Source: Alphaproteobacteria bacterium MarineAlpha10_Bin2 (lineage in GTDB: Bacteria; Pseudomonadota; Alphaproteobacteria; UBA828). From it: DNA of 8,651 bases. The notes below the pieces were generated by a model that was not told the origin of the DNA, did no database searches, and worked only from the letters and a program-made list of their open reading frames with translations. The stretch is taken from NCBI GenBank assembly GCA_002937555.1, contig PTKB01000113.1:1-8651 (forward strand), read 5' to 3'. Shown in pieces: positions 1 to 6,976 of this stretch (its first letter is position 1; each line of letters opens with the position of its first letter). The translations under genes and the position numbers were made by a program.

Positions 1-110
1 GGACGCCACACCGCAACCCGTACCAGGGCGCCGTCATTCGCCAATTTTTGGATCAGGTGGCGGCCGAGAAACCCGGAGCCGCCAAATACCGTCACAACGC
101 GTTCGCTCAT
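1..110 (-). CDS. NAD(P)-binding Rossmann-fold protein, N-terminal part (NDUFA9-like/SDR family)
   Basis: Only the first 36 codons are present; the gene runs off the left edge. The ATG is at 110-108 on the minus strand. The peptide begins MSERVVTVFGGSGFLGRHL, which carries the dinucleotide-binding motif GGSGFLG (GxxGxxG type) after a first beta strand, at residues 10-16. This start is typical of extended short-chain dehydrogenases and of the complex I NDUFA9-like proteins of alphaproteobacteria, which bind NAD(P)H and are linked to complex I in mitochondria. The gene is divergent from rnd, with 120 bases between the two starts. With only the cofactor-binding tip visible, the substrate cannot be told. 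Rossmann fold: confident. NDUFA9 subfamily: inferred from the GSGFLGRHL wording of the motif. Confidence 0.8.
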   Translation of the reverse strand, partial: MSERVVTVFGGSGFLGRHLIQKLANDGALVRVAVWR

Positions 111-168
111 AGTGCCGCCATTTTACAGATTGACGCCCCTACTTAAGACACTTCGGGCAGGGCGGCCA

Positions 169-211
169 GCGGAAATCAACCCGGCGATTCGGGTTGACAG
201 GCTGAATCCGC
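169..211. promoter_or_regulatory. Nested inverted repeat with a TTGACA box upstream of rnd
   Basis: In the 120-base gap between the divergent starts there is a perfect 8-bp inverted repeat, TCAACCCG (176-183) and CGGGTTGA (190-197), with a 6-base loop. It sits inside an outer 5-bp match, GCGGA (169-173) and TCCGC (207-211). The right inner arm overlaps a perfect TTGACA (194-199) reading toward rnd. No good -10 hexamer follows at 16-18 bases (the 17-base position reads TACCCA), so the promoter assignment is weak. It could be an operator, an RNA hairpin in the leader of the minus-strand gene, or chance. Confidence 0.35.
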
Positions 212-230
212 CCGGCTACCCAGGACTGGG

Positions 231-845
231 ATGGCCATACATTTGCATATCAACGACTTACCGCCCGGCCTTGCGTTCGGCGACAGCGTCGCCATCGATT
301 CGGAAGCCATGGGCCTGCAGCCGCACCGCGACCGCCTCTGCGTGTTGCAGATGTCGCGCGGCGACGGCGATTGCCATTTGGTGCATTTCCCGCCGCCCGG
401 TGATTATGCGGCGCCCAATCTAAAATCTATTCTCGGCGATCCCCAAATGCTCAAGATGTTTCATTTCGCACGCTTCGATCTCGCCATCATCGAGCATTAT
501 CTCGGCGTCACCTGCCAGCCCGTCTATTGCACCAAGATCGCCTCCAAGCTGGTGCGCACATATACCGACCGCCACGGCCTCAAGGATCTATGCCGCGAAT
601 TGCTCGGCATCGACATGTCCAAGCAACAGCAATCCTCCGACTGGGGCGCGGCGGAACTAACGCCCGAGCAGCAGGCCTACGCCGCCTCCGACGTTTTGCA
701 CCTGCATGAAATCAAGACTATCCTCGACGCCATGCTCGCGCGCGAAGGGCGCACGCAACTGGCCCAGGCCTGTTTCGATTTCCTGCCGCACCGCGCGCGC
801 CTCGATCTCATCGGCTGGGAAGAGGTCGATATCTTCCATCACTGA
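231..845 (+). CDS. rnd: Ribonuclease D (short, single exonuclease domain)
   Basis: A 204-residue 3'-5' exoribonuclease of the DEDDy family, which trims the 3' ends of tRNA precursors and other small structured RNAs in the cytoplasm. All catalytic residues are visible: D23 and E25 in AIDSEAMGL, D83 in FHFARFDL, and Y150 plus D154 in YAASDVLHL. The conserved stretch CTKIASKLVRTYTDRHGLKDL (residues 100-120) and the KQQQSSDWG block (131-139) are typical of alphaproteobacterial RNase D. It lacks the two C-terminal HRDC domains of the roughly 375-residue E. coli enzyme; this short form is common in alphaproteobacteria. The ATG at 231 is preceded by CAGGA (221-225), a usable ribosome binding site. 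An overlapping out-of-frame ATG at 112 is not used. The gene converges on purM, leaving 17 bases and no obvious terminator. Confidence 0.95.
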   Translation: MAIHLHINDLPPGLAFGDSVAIDSEAMGLQPHRDRLCVLQMSRGDGDCHLVHFPPPGDYAAPNLKSILGDPQMLKMFHFARFDLAIIEHYLGVTCQPVYCTKIASKLVRTYTDRHGLKDLCRELLGIDMSKQQQSSDWGAAELTPEQQAYAASDVLHLHEIKTILDAMLAREGRTQLAQACFDFLPHRARLDLIGWEEVDIFHH

Positions 846-862
846 AGCGCCGACGTAACCGT

Positions 863-1957
863 TCAGCGCGTCATCTCGATTCCGGCCGCCTCGATGCGGA
901 CATGGCCGGCCGGCCCATCGCTGACATAGCCGATGCGCTGGCATGCTTTGCCATGGCCGCGGACAATCTCTAGCGCCGCCGCCTCGTCTTGCGGGCGAAC
1001 CACCAGGCAAAATCCGATGCCCATATTGAAGACGTGATACATCTCCATGGCGTCGACGCCTGTGATGTCTTGGATAAGCGGAAACAGCGCCGGCGCCGGC
1101 GGCAAGTCGTCGATGACGAAACCGACATCCGCTTTGATGCGGGTGAGATTCAAAAACCCGTCGCCGGTGATATGGACGAGCGCGCCGACCTGATCGAGCT
1201 GGTCGAGAACATCGAGCGCCTCGGCGACATAAATATAAGTCGGGCGCAGCAATTCCTCTCCCACCGTGCAGCCAAGTTCGTCGGCATGACTGTCCGCACC
1301 GTAGCCGGCGATCTCGAACAGCGCGCGGCGCGCCAGGCTGAGGCCATTGCTGTGAATGCCGTTGCTGCCGATGCCGATAACGACGTCGCCGGCGCTGACG
1401 CTCTCACCGAGATTGACCTTGTCGAGATCGACCCTTCCGATCGCGGAGCCGGCGAGATCGAAGCCGAGCCCGCTGTCATGGCCTTTGATAATGTCCTTGA
1501 GCTGCGCGATTTCACCGCCCGAAATCGTAATATTGGACTGCCGCGCGCCTTCCGCCAGCCCGGCGCCGATCGCTTCCAGCATCGCCGGCTCGGCGCTTTC
1601 CACCGCCACATAATCGACCATCGTCAGGGGCGTCGCGCCGACGCAAACCAGGTCGTTGACGTTCATCGCCACGCAGTCGATTCCGACGGTGTCGTATTTT
1701 CCCACCATCTGCGCCACCAGCGCCTTGGAGCCGATACCATCGGTGCAAATAGCGATCCCCATGCCGCCCACATCGATGACATTGGCGAAATAACCGAGGT
1801 CGAGCTGAACCGGCGCGTCGCTCAAAGACCAGGTCGATTTGATATGTTCGACCAGCCGGCCAAGCCCGTCTTCCGCTAGATCCGTATTGACGCCGGAGGC
1901 TTCGTAGCCGGGAGAGATGGGGCCGGATTTAGAATTATCTTGACGCGCCGCAGCCAT
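863..1957 (-). CDS. purM: Phosphoribosylformylglycinamidine cyclo-ligase (AIR synthase)
   Basis: A 364-residue cytoplasmic enzyme that closes the imidazole ring in purine synthesis: FGAM + ATP gives AIR + ADP + Pi. Motifs in order: YEASGVNTD near residue 18 (usual Y..AGVD), CTDGIGSK (71-78, ATP/phosphate site), MNVNDL (98-103), SGGE (146-149), SNGIHSNGLSLAR (198-210), HITGDGFLNL (262-271) and EMYHVFNMGIGF (305-316). The chosen ATG at 1957 gives a length slightly above the usual 345-355; GGACAGG lies just upstream. The reading frame stays open a further 299 codons upstream, but that part is antisense to kdsD and is not coding. The HITGDGFLNL and EMYHVFNMGIGF wording differs from the proteobacterial form (HLTGGGFWENIPR in E. 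coli) and resembles archaeal-type sequences as I remember them. purN, usually next to purM in alphaproteobacteria, is not beside it. AIR synthase superfamily is certain; true PurM is very likely, a PurM-like paralogue is possible. Confidence 0.88.
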   Translation of the reverse strand: MAAARQDNSKSGPISPGYEASGVNTDLAEDGLGRLVEHIKSTWSLSDAPVQLDLGYFANVIDVGGMGIAICTDGIGSKALVAQMVGKYDTVGIDCVAMNVNDLVCVGATPLTMVDYVAVESAEPAMLEAIGAGLAEGARQSNITISGGEIAQLKDIIKGHDSGLGFDLAGSAIGRVDLDKVNLGESVSAGDVVIGIGSNGIHSNGLSLARRALFEIAGYGADSHADELGCTVGEELLRPTYIYVAEALDVLDQLDQVGALVHITGDGFLNLTRIKADVGFVIDDLPPAPALFPLIQDITGVDAMEMYHVFNMGIGFCLVVRPQDEAAALEIVRGHGKACQRIGYVSDGPAGHVRIEAAGIEMTR

Positions 1958-2194
1958 CAAACCTGTCCATAAGTTAGCGCTTTCCCGGCGCCAAATCGCT
2001 ATCGCGCACGGGCGCTGCAAGCTACAAGGCTTGCCGGTATGGCGCAACAGATCGCCCCAGCTCGCCAACGCCGGCGACGACGGCAGCGAATATTCGGTTA
2101 ATTTTTGCGCGGAAGCGAGTATGTTCGGAACAATCAGGTGTCGCCGGCGAATCGATTTCAGCCGCGCGCACGAATGATTTCGCGAAAGTCCGAT
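1958..2194. promoter_or_regulatory. Divergent intergenic region between purM and kdsD
   Basis: This 237-base gap separates the purM start (minus) from the chosen kdsD start (plus), so it should hold promoters for both directions, including the one that drives the kdsD-lpt-rpoN cluster. It contains an AT-rich patch around 2087-2106 and a TATGTT at 2120-2125 that could be a -10 box, but no matching -35 hexamer is at the correct distance. No purine riboswitch-like or other RNA fold could be recognised by eye. The regulatory role is inferred from gene arrangement. Confidence 0.4.
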
Positions 2195-3202
2195 ATGAAC
2201 GCGCCATCGAAAAAGGCCCTGTCCGAAGCGGAGCGCTCCGATTCGGTTGAGAACCGTGACCTCGCCGCGGGCCGCCGGGTGCTGCAATTGGAGGCCCGCG
2301 CGCTGTCGCGCTTGGCCCACGAATTGAACGAGAATTTCACCACCGCCGTGGATGTTCTGGCGCGCACCAAAGGGCGCATCGTCGTCTCGGGCATGGGCAA
2401 GAGCGGCCATGTCGGCAGCAAGATCGCCGCGACCCTGGCCTCTACCGGCGCACCGGCGATCTTCGTCCATCCGGCGGAAGCGAGCCATGGCGATCTCGGC
2501 ATGATCACCCGCGACGACGCATTGCTGGTGTTGTCCAATTCCGGCGAGACGACCGAGTTGAGCGACATGGTGCAATTTTCCAAGCGCTATGAAATTCCGA
2601 TGATTGCCATCGTCGGGCGCGCCGGAAGCACCTTGGCCGAAAGCGCCGACGTCGCCCTGATCATGGCGGACGAGCCCGAAGCCGGCACCCTCGGCCTCGC
2701 GCCGACCACCTCGACCACCATGACGCTGGCGCTCGGCGACGCCTTGGCGGTGGCGCTGTTCGAACGCAAGCAGTTTTCCGAAAGCGATTTTCATGTCTTC
2801 CACCCCGGCGGAAAACTCGGCCAAAGCCTGGTACGCGTGCGCGATATCATGCACGGCGCGGCGGATCTTCCGCTGGTCGGGCCGGAGACGGTGATGTCCA
2901 AGGCGCTAATCGTCATGACGGCGAAGCGCTTCGGCTGCGTCGGCGTGATCGACGCCGATGGCATGTTGCTGGGGATCGTCACCGATGGCGATTTACGCCG
3001 CAATTTGACCGATGATCTGCTCGACCGCACGGCGAGCCAGTTGATGACGGCCGAACCGCAAACGATTCGCGTCGACGCGCTGGCCGCCGAGGCGGTACGG
3101 GTGATGAACGAGCGCAAGATTACCGGCCTATTCGTCACCGACGGCGCCGTCCCGGTCGGCATCCTGCACATCCATGATTGTCTGAAAGCGGGCATCTCAT
3201 GA
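2195..3202 (+). CDS. kdsD: D-arabinose-5-phosphate isomerase (KpsF/GutQ family)
   Basis: A 335-residue cytoplasmic isomerase converting ribulose-5-phosphate to arabinose-5-phosphate, the first step toward Kdo, the inner-core sugar of lipopolysaccharide. An SIS domain spans about residues 43-190, with SGMGKSG (65-71, K69), HPAEASHGDLG (92-102), SNSGETTEL (114-122, E118), PEAGTLGLAPT (161-171, E162) and VFHPGG (201-206, H203). These match the residues K59, E111, E152 and H193 implicated in catalysis in E. coli KdsD. Two CBS domains follow (about 217-275 and 281-335). The length matches the family (E. coli 328). The frame is open from an ATG at 2105 and has another in-frame ATG at 2174, which would add 7 residues; 2195 gives the best match to family length, but neither site has a strong ribosome binding site. 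The stop overlaps the lptC start in ATGA, so it heads the LPS export operon. Confidence 0.95.
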   Translation: MNAPSKKALSEAERSDSVENRDLAAGRRVLQLEARALSRLAHELNENFTTAVDVLARTKGRIVVSGMGKSGHVGSKIAATLASTGAPAIFVHPAEASHGDLGMITRDDALLVLSNSGETTELSDMVQFSKRYEIPMIAIVGRAGSTLAESADVALIMADEPEAGTLGLAPTTSTTMTLALGDALAVALFERKQFSESDFHVFHPGGKLGQSLVRVRDIMHGAADLPLVGPETVMSKALIVMTAKRFGCVGVIDADGMLLGIVTDGDLRRNLTDDLLDRTASQLMTAEPQTIRVDALAAEAVRVMNERKITGLFVTDGAVPVGILHIHDCLKAGIS

Positions 3203-3918
3203 GCACGCGTTCCGGACAGGGCGGCGCCTTGCCACCCACCAACCCGCCCGCTAATCCGCCGGGAAACCCGGCGCCCCGCCTGGCCGGCCTGCAGGTGCAA
3301 AGCCGCGAAGGAGCTGCCGGGCGCACCGTCGGCTACAGCAATTTCGTCGGCTTCATGCGCTATGCGCTGCCGCTCGGCGCCTTGTTGTTGCTCGGCCTGG
3401 TCGTCATCTGGCCGCTGGTGACCGGACGCGAGGACGGCTTCCGCATTTTGTTCAGCGACGCGCCCAATCTCGATGGCTCGCTGCGCATGGTCAATGCGCG
3501 CTACCTCGGCGTCGACAATCGCAACCAGCCCTATACGGTAACCGCCGCCGAAGCGAGCCAGTCGCAACCCAATTCGCCGTTTGTGACGCTCCAGGACATC
3601 TCCGCCGATGTGTTTCTCGACGACCGTCGCGGGCAGTGGCTGGCGTTGACCGCGCGCGAAGGCCTCTATCAGCGCGACGAACGCTATTTGGATTTGGCCG
3701 GCGATGTCTCGATATTCTCCGACCAGGGCCATGAGTTTCATACCGCGCGGGCGCATGTCGATCTTGCGGCGCGCACCGCCGACGGCGATGCGCCGCTCGA
3801 TGGCCAGGGCCCGCTCGGCCTGTTGCAAGCCGGCAATTTTTTCTTTGACGATAACGCGCAAAGCATGTTCTTCGGGGGTGGCGTGAAAATGACCGTATTT
3901 CCCGGCGGGCGGGGGTGA
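3199..3918 (+). CDS. lptC: LPS export system protein LptC
   Basis: A 239-residue bitopic inner-membrane protein that takes lipopolysaccharide from the LptB2FG transporter and passes it to periplasmic LptA. The N-terminus is cytoplasmic and proline-rich (residues 12-26). A single membrane helix lies at about 55-75 (alanine, leucine and valine rich, ending at WPLVTGRED). The rest is a periplasmic beta-jellyroll: the GSLRMVNARYLGVDNRNQPYTV segment (93-114) and the following alternating strands are typical of alphaproteobacterial LptC. The start is the ATG of the ATGA overlap with kdsD, which implies translational coupling; an in-frame ATG at 3178 lies inside kdsD and is less likely. lptA follows after 4 bases. 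It is longer than E. coli LptC (191 residues), as is common in alphaproteobacteria. Confidence 0.92.
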   Translation: MSTRSGQGGALPPTNPPANPPGNPAPRLAGLQVQSREGAAGRTVGYSNFVGFMRYALPLGALLLLGLVVIWPLVTGREDGFRILFSDAPNLDGSLRMVNARYLGVDNRNQPYTVTAAEASQSQPNSPFVTLQDISADVFLDDRRGQWLALTAREGLYQRDERYLDLAGDVSIFSDQGHEFHTARAHVDLAARTADGDAPLDGQGPLGLLQAGNFFFDDNAQSMFFGGGVKMTVFPGGRG

Positions 3919-3922
3919 CCGA

Positions 3923-4462
3923 ATGACAATACGATCGCTTCTGGTATTGGCGTTGGCTGGGCTTCTGTTCGGTGCCGGCTTGACACCAGCCGCAGCCCAA
4001 CTCGACCAGCTGAACGACAGTCATGACAGTCAGGCGCCGATCGAAATCACCGCCGATACACTGGAAGTCCGCCAGACCGAAAACCTGGCAATTTTCCGCG
4101 GCGATGTCGATGCGATCCAGGGCGACTTGTTGCTCAAGGCCGACATGCTCATCGTCCATTACCGCGACAACAAAGAGACGCCCGACCAGCCGGGAATCTC
4201 GCAGATCGACGCCGAGGGCAACGTGTTTGTGTCATCGCCGAACGAGACGGCGCAAGGCGAGCGCGGCATTTATGACGTCGACAACAAGAAGATTTGGCTG
4301 ACCGGCAATGTGGTGCTCACCCAGGGCGAAAACATCATCCAGGGCGAACAGTTTGAGCTCGATTTGGCGACCGGCCAAAGCAAGGTCTTTAGCGCGGCCT
4401 CGGAAAGCGGCAAGCGCGAACGCGTGCGCGGACTGTTTGTGCCAAAAAAGGAAAACAATTAA
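3923..4462 (+). CDS. lptA: LPS transport periplasmic protein LptA (OstA-like)
   Basis: A 179-residue periplasmic protein that forms the bridge carrying lipopolysaccharide from LptC to the outer-membrane LptD/E complex. A signal peptide is clear: MTIR, a hydrophobic core LLVLALAGLLFGAGL, then TPAAAQ with likely cleavage after A25. The mature part holds the OstA/LptA beta-jellyroll repeats: APIEITADTLEVRQTENLAIFRGDV (38-62), ADMLIVHY (73-80), IDAEGNVFVSSPNETAQGERGIYDVDNKKIWLTGNVVLTQGENIIQGEQFELDLATG (95-151). The size equals that of E. coli LptA (about 185). It is spaced 4 bases after lptC and 24 bases before lptB, as expected for an lptCAB operon. The very basic C-terminus (KRERVRGLFVPKK) is ordinary for the alphaproteobacterial form. 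Confidence 0.94.
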   Translation: MTIRSLLVLALAGLLFGAGLTPAAAQLDQLNDSHDSQAPIEITADTLEVRQTENLAIFRGDVDAIQGDLLLKADMLIVHYRDNKETPDQPGISQIDAEGNVFVSSPNETAQGERGIYDVDNKKIWLTGNVVLTQGENIIQGEQFELDLATGQSKVFSAASESGKRERVRGLFVPKKENN

Positions 4463-4486
4463 CCAGTTTGGGGTATAAACAGGGCA

Positions 4487-5287
4487 ATGCCCAACGTTGA
4501 GGATTCGATCATCAATAAAGACAACGGCACAGAGCGCGACAAGGAACCGCGGCTGGTCGCGGAAAGCAAAGGCCTGGCCGCGCATAATCTCGGTAAACGC
4601 TTTAAGAAGCGCCCGGTGTTGCGCGATGTAAGCCTCTATGTGCGGCGCGGCGAAGCGGTTGGCCTGTTAGGCCCGAACGGCGCCGGCAAGACCACTTGCT
4701 TCTATATCATGACCGGATTGATGGCCTCCGAGTATGGTTCGGTTCACTTGGACGGCCATGACATTACCGATCTTCCGATGTACCGCCGCGCCCGATTGGG
4801 GATCGGCTATTTGCCCCAGGAAGCGTCGATATTTCGCGGCCTGTCGGTCGAAAACAATATTCGCGCGGTTTTGGAAGTCGTCGAATCGGTGCGCGAGAAG
4901 CGCGAGACCCTGTTGGACGAATTGCTCGCCGAGTTTTCCATCACCCATCTTCGCCGCACACCGAGCTTGGCGCTTTCCGGCGGCGAACGTCGGCGCGTCG
5001 AGATCGCGCGCGCCTTGGCGTCGAAGCCGAGCTTCATGTTGCTGGACGAGCCGCTCGCTGGTATCGATCCGATCGCAGTGGCGGAGATTCGCGATCTGGT
5101 CGCGCATCTCAAGGACCGCGGCATCGGCGTGTTGCTGACCGACCACAATGTGCGCGAGACACTGGAAATCGTCGACCGGGCCTACATTCTCTACGGGGGC
5201 GCGGTGCTGATGGAGGGCAAGCCCTCCGATATCGTCAGCAACGAAGAAGTCCGCCGGGTCTATCTGGGCGACCGGTTCCAACTGTAA
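4487..5287 (+). CDS. lptB: LPS export ABC transporter ATP-binding protein LptB
   Basis: A 266-residue cytoplasmic ATPase that powers extraction of lipopolysaccharide from the inner membrane as a dimer with LptF and LptG. ABC motifs are complete: Walker A GPNGAGKTT (62-70, K68), Q-loop Q111 in GYLPQEASIFRGLSV, signature LSGGE (163-167), Walker B FMLLDEP (183-189, E188), and H-loop H220 in TDHNVRETL. The QEASIFRGL stretch and the C-terminal RRVYLGDRF are hallmarks of LptB among ABC proteins. It is about 25 residues longer than E. coli LptB (241) because of a charged N-terminal extension (residues 1-27). The ATG at 4487 has AGGGCA just before it; a shorter product is possible but no better start is seen. 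rpoN starts 12 bases after the stop. lptF and lptG are elsewhere, as usual. Confidence 0.96.
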   Translation: MPNVEDSIINKDNGTERDKEPRLVAESKGLAAHNLGKRFKKRPVLRDVSLYVRRGEAVGLLGPNGAGKTTCFYIMTGLMASEYGSVHLDGHDITDLPMYRRARLGIGYLPQEASIFRGLSVENNIRAVLEVVESVREKRETLLDELLAEFSITHLRRTPSLALSGGERRRVEIARALASKPSFMLLDEPLAGIDPIAVAEIRDLVAHLKDRGIGVLLTDHNVRETLEIVDRAYILYGGAVLMEGKPSDIVSNEEVRRVYLGDRFQL

Positions 5288-5299
5288 GGAATTGCCCGG

Positions 5300-6809
5300 A
5301 TGGCGATGACACCCCGCCTGGAAATGCGGCAGGGACAATCTTTGGTCATGACACCGCAATTGCAGCAATCGATCAAGCTGGTGCAGCTCAACAATATCGA
5401 GCTCTCCGCCTTCATCGATGGCGAGATGGAGAAAAATCCGCTGCTCGAGCGCAAGGACGGCACCACTTCGGAAAGCGAAGCGGCGGACGGCGATCCCTTG
5501 GCGTCCGATTCGGCGCTGGCGCGGAATGCCGACATGCCGGAAGGCGAGGAACTCGCCGATATCGATCTCAGCGCTGAGGATTATTGGTCGAGCGGGGGCG
5601 GCGCGCCCGGCGGCGACGCCGGCGAGATGGCGCGCCATCATGGTGCTTCCCTTGCCCGGGCGCCGCGGCGGCGGCGAGACGGCGATGGACGGTATCGAGC
5701 AGGCCGAATCGGCGCCCAAAACGCTGCGCGAACATCTCCTGGTGCAACTTGGCATGGAAGTCTCCGAGCCGTCGGACCGGCTGATCGGCAGCGCGCTGAT
5801 CGATCTCGTTGACGATGCCGGTTACCTCACCGGCGATCTCGGCGCCGTGGCGAAGCGATTCGCTTGCGCGCCGGAGCGCATCGAAACGGTTTTGGAAATC
5901 TTGCACGGCTTCGATCCGCCCGGCGTGTTCGCCCGCGATCTCGGCGAATGCCTGGCCATTCAGCTGCGCGACGTCGGGCGCTACGACCCGGCGATGGCGG
6001 CGCTGATCGACAATCTCGACCGGCTGGCGGCCGGCGATGCCGCCGGATTAATGAAATTATGCGCCGTCGATGAAGAAGATCTGGTCGATATGGTGGCCGA
6101 GATCAAACGCCTCAACCCCAAGCCCGGCCTCGCCTTCGATCATTACATCGCGCAGACCATCGTGCCCGACGTGTTCGTGCGCCCGATGCCGGGCGGCGGA
6201 TGGAGCGTAGAGCTTAACAACGAGACCCTGCCGCGCGTCATGGTCGACAATCACTATCATGTCGAATTGCGCCAACTCGCCACCGACAGCGAAGCGCGCA
6301 GCTTCATTTCGAATTGCTATCAGGACGCCAACTGGTTGGTGCGCGCACTCGATCAGCGCGCCCGGACGATCCTAAAAGTCGCGACCGAGTTGGTGCGCCA
6401 GCAGGAAGCATTTTTTGCCCGCGGCGTACAGGAATTGCGCCCGCTCACGCTGAGCACGGTGGCCGAGAATGTCGGCGTGCATGAAAGCACCGTGAGTAGG
6501 GTCAGCAACAACAAATATATCGGCACGCCGCGCGGCACCTATGAAATCAAGTTTTTCTTTTCCGCCAGCCTGGCGAGCAGCGCCGGCGGTCCGGCGCACG
6601 CCTCGGAAGCGGTGCGCCACCGCGTCCGCGAGTTGATCGCCGCCGAGACCAGCGGCAATGTCCTGTCGGATGACCGCATCGCCGAAGTTCTGAACCAGTC
6701 CGGTGTCGATATCGCGCGCCGCACGGTGGCCAAATACCGCGAGGCAATGGGCATCCCCGCATCGACGCGGCGGCGCCGCGAATTGGCCAAAGCGGCTCGG
6801 GGATTATAG
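5300..6809 (+). CDS. rpoN: RNA polymerase sigma-54 factor RpoN, reading frame interrupted once
   Basis: Sigma-54 directs RNA polymerase to -24/-12 promoters that need enhancer-binding activators. The product is split over two frames. From 5300 the first frame encodes region I (LEMRQGQSLVMTPQLQQSIKLVQLNNIELSAFI...NPLLER, residues about 7-51) and an acidic linker, then runs out of homology near 5600-5680 and stops at 5812. The next frame (+1) carries the rest to 6809: TLREHLLVQL, the core-binding region, the helix-turn-helix (LSTVAENVGVHESTVSRVSNNKYIGTPRG) and a perfect RpoN box ARRTVAKYRE at 6714-6743. Joining the frames by dropping one base gives about 502 residues, normal for alphaproteobacteria, so a single extra base is the simplest cause. 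Candidate spots are the run of five G at about 5593-5597 and the GC-rich repeats to 5680. The start has TAAGGA overlapping the lptB stop. It may be a sequencing error or a recent mutation; otherwise every domain is intact. Confidence 0.93.
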
Positions 6810-6867
6810 TATAATCTATTGAAAATATTGGATAATTTTTGACCAATAAAGGTTCCTTGCGGGCCTA

Positions 6868-6896
6868 TTGACTCGCTTTGGGCGTGGAACTATGTT
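6868..6896 (+). promoter_or_regulatory. Probable sigma-70-type promoter for hpf-ptsN
   Basis: In the 167-base gap between rpoN and hpf there is TTGACT (6868-6873, 5 of 6 matches to the -35 consensus) and TATGTT (6891-6896, 4 of 6 to the -10 consensus), exactly 17 bases apart. Transcription would start near 6903 and give a leader of about 74 bases before the hpf ATG. This would let hpf and ptsN be expressed apart from the lpt-rpoN cluster. The gap also holds an AT-rich patch (6803-6850) that includes an exact TATAAT at 6810-6815, but without a suitable -35 box. Confidence 0.5.
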
Positions 6897-6976
6897 GCTG
6901 CCGCCTTTCCGAACCGGGGCGGTCAATCGAATATTTCGCTCACATGCGCGCCGGGCCGCGTGAAGGGATTTTTGTC

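Noticed and set aside
842..866. Inverted repeat CTGAA/TTCAG between rnd and purM as a shared terminator
   Set aside because: The match is 5 bases and simply reflects the two facing TGA stop codons; no GC stem or T run.
989..1879. Plus-strand 296-codon open frame across purM
   Set aside because: It is the mirror of purM, with a composition rich in Asp, His and Arg and no family features.
1958..2854. Upstream continuation of the purM reading frame (open for 299 more codons on the minus strand)
   Set aside because: It is antisense to the clearly coding kdsD and its upstream region, carries no recognisable domain, and PurM motifs begin only after the ATG at 1957. Long antisense frames are expected in GC-rich DNA.
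2791..3861. Minus-strand 356-codon open frame across kdsD/lptC
   Set aside because: It is antisense to two confidently assigned genes in an ATGA-coupled operon; no domain seen.
4667..5755. Minus-strand 362-codon open frame across lptB/rpoN
   Set aside because: It is antisense to LptB, which has every ABC motif; the peptide looks like reverse-frame low-complexity sequence.
6826..6848. TATTGG/CCAATA as an rpoN terminator
   Set aside because: Six AT-rich base pairs with an 11-base loop are too weak, and the T run lies inside the loop instead of after the stem.
6885..6899. Sigma-54-like site TGGAACTATGTTGCT just after rpoN
   Set aside because: GG and GC are separated by 9 bases instead of the 10 needed by sigma-54 holoenzyme, which tolerates little change. 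The same bases fit a sigma-70-type -10 better.
6878..6976. Longer HPF with 33 extra N-terminal residues
   Set aside because: The added residues (Cys-rich, no similarity) precede the conserved first strand of the family, and the start would lie upstream of the predicted transcription start.
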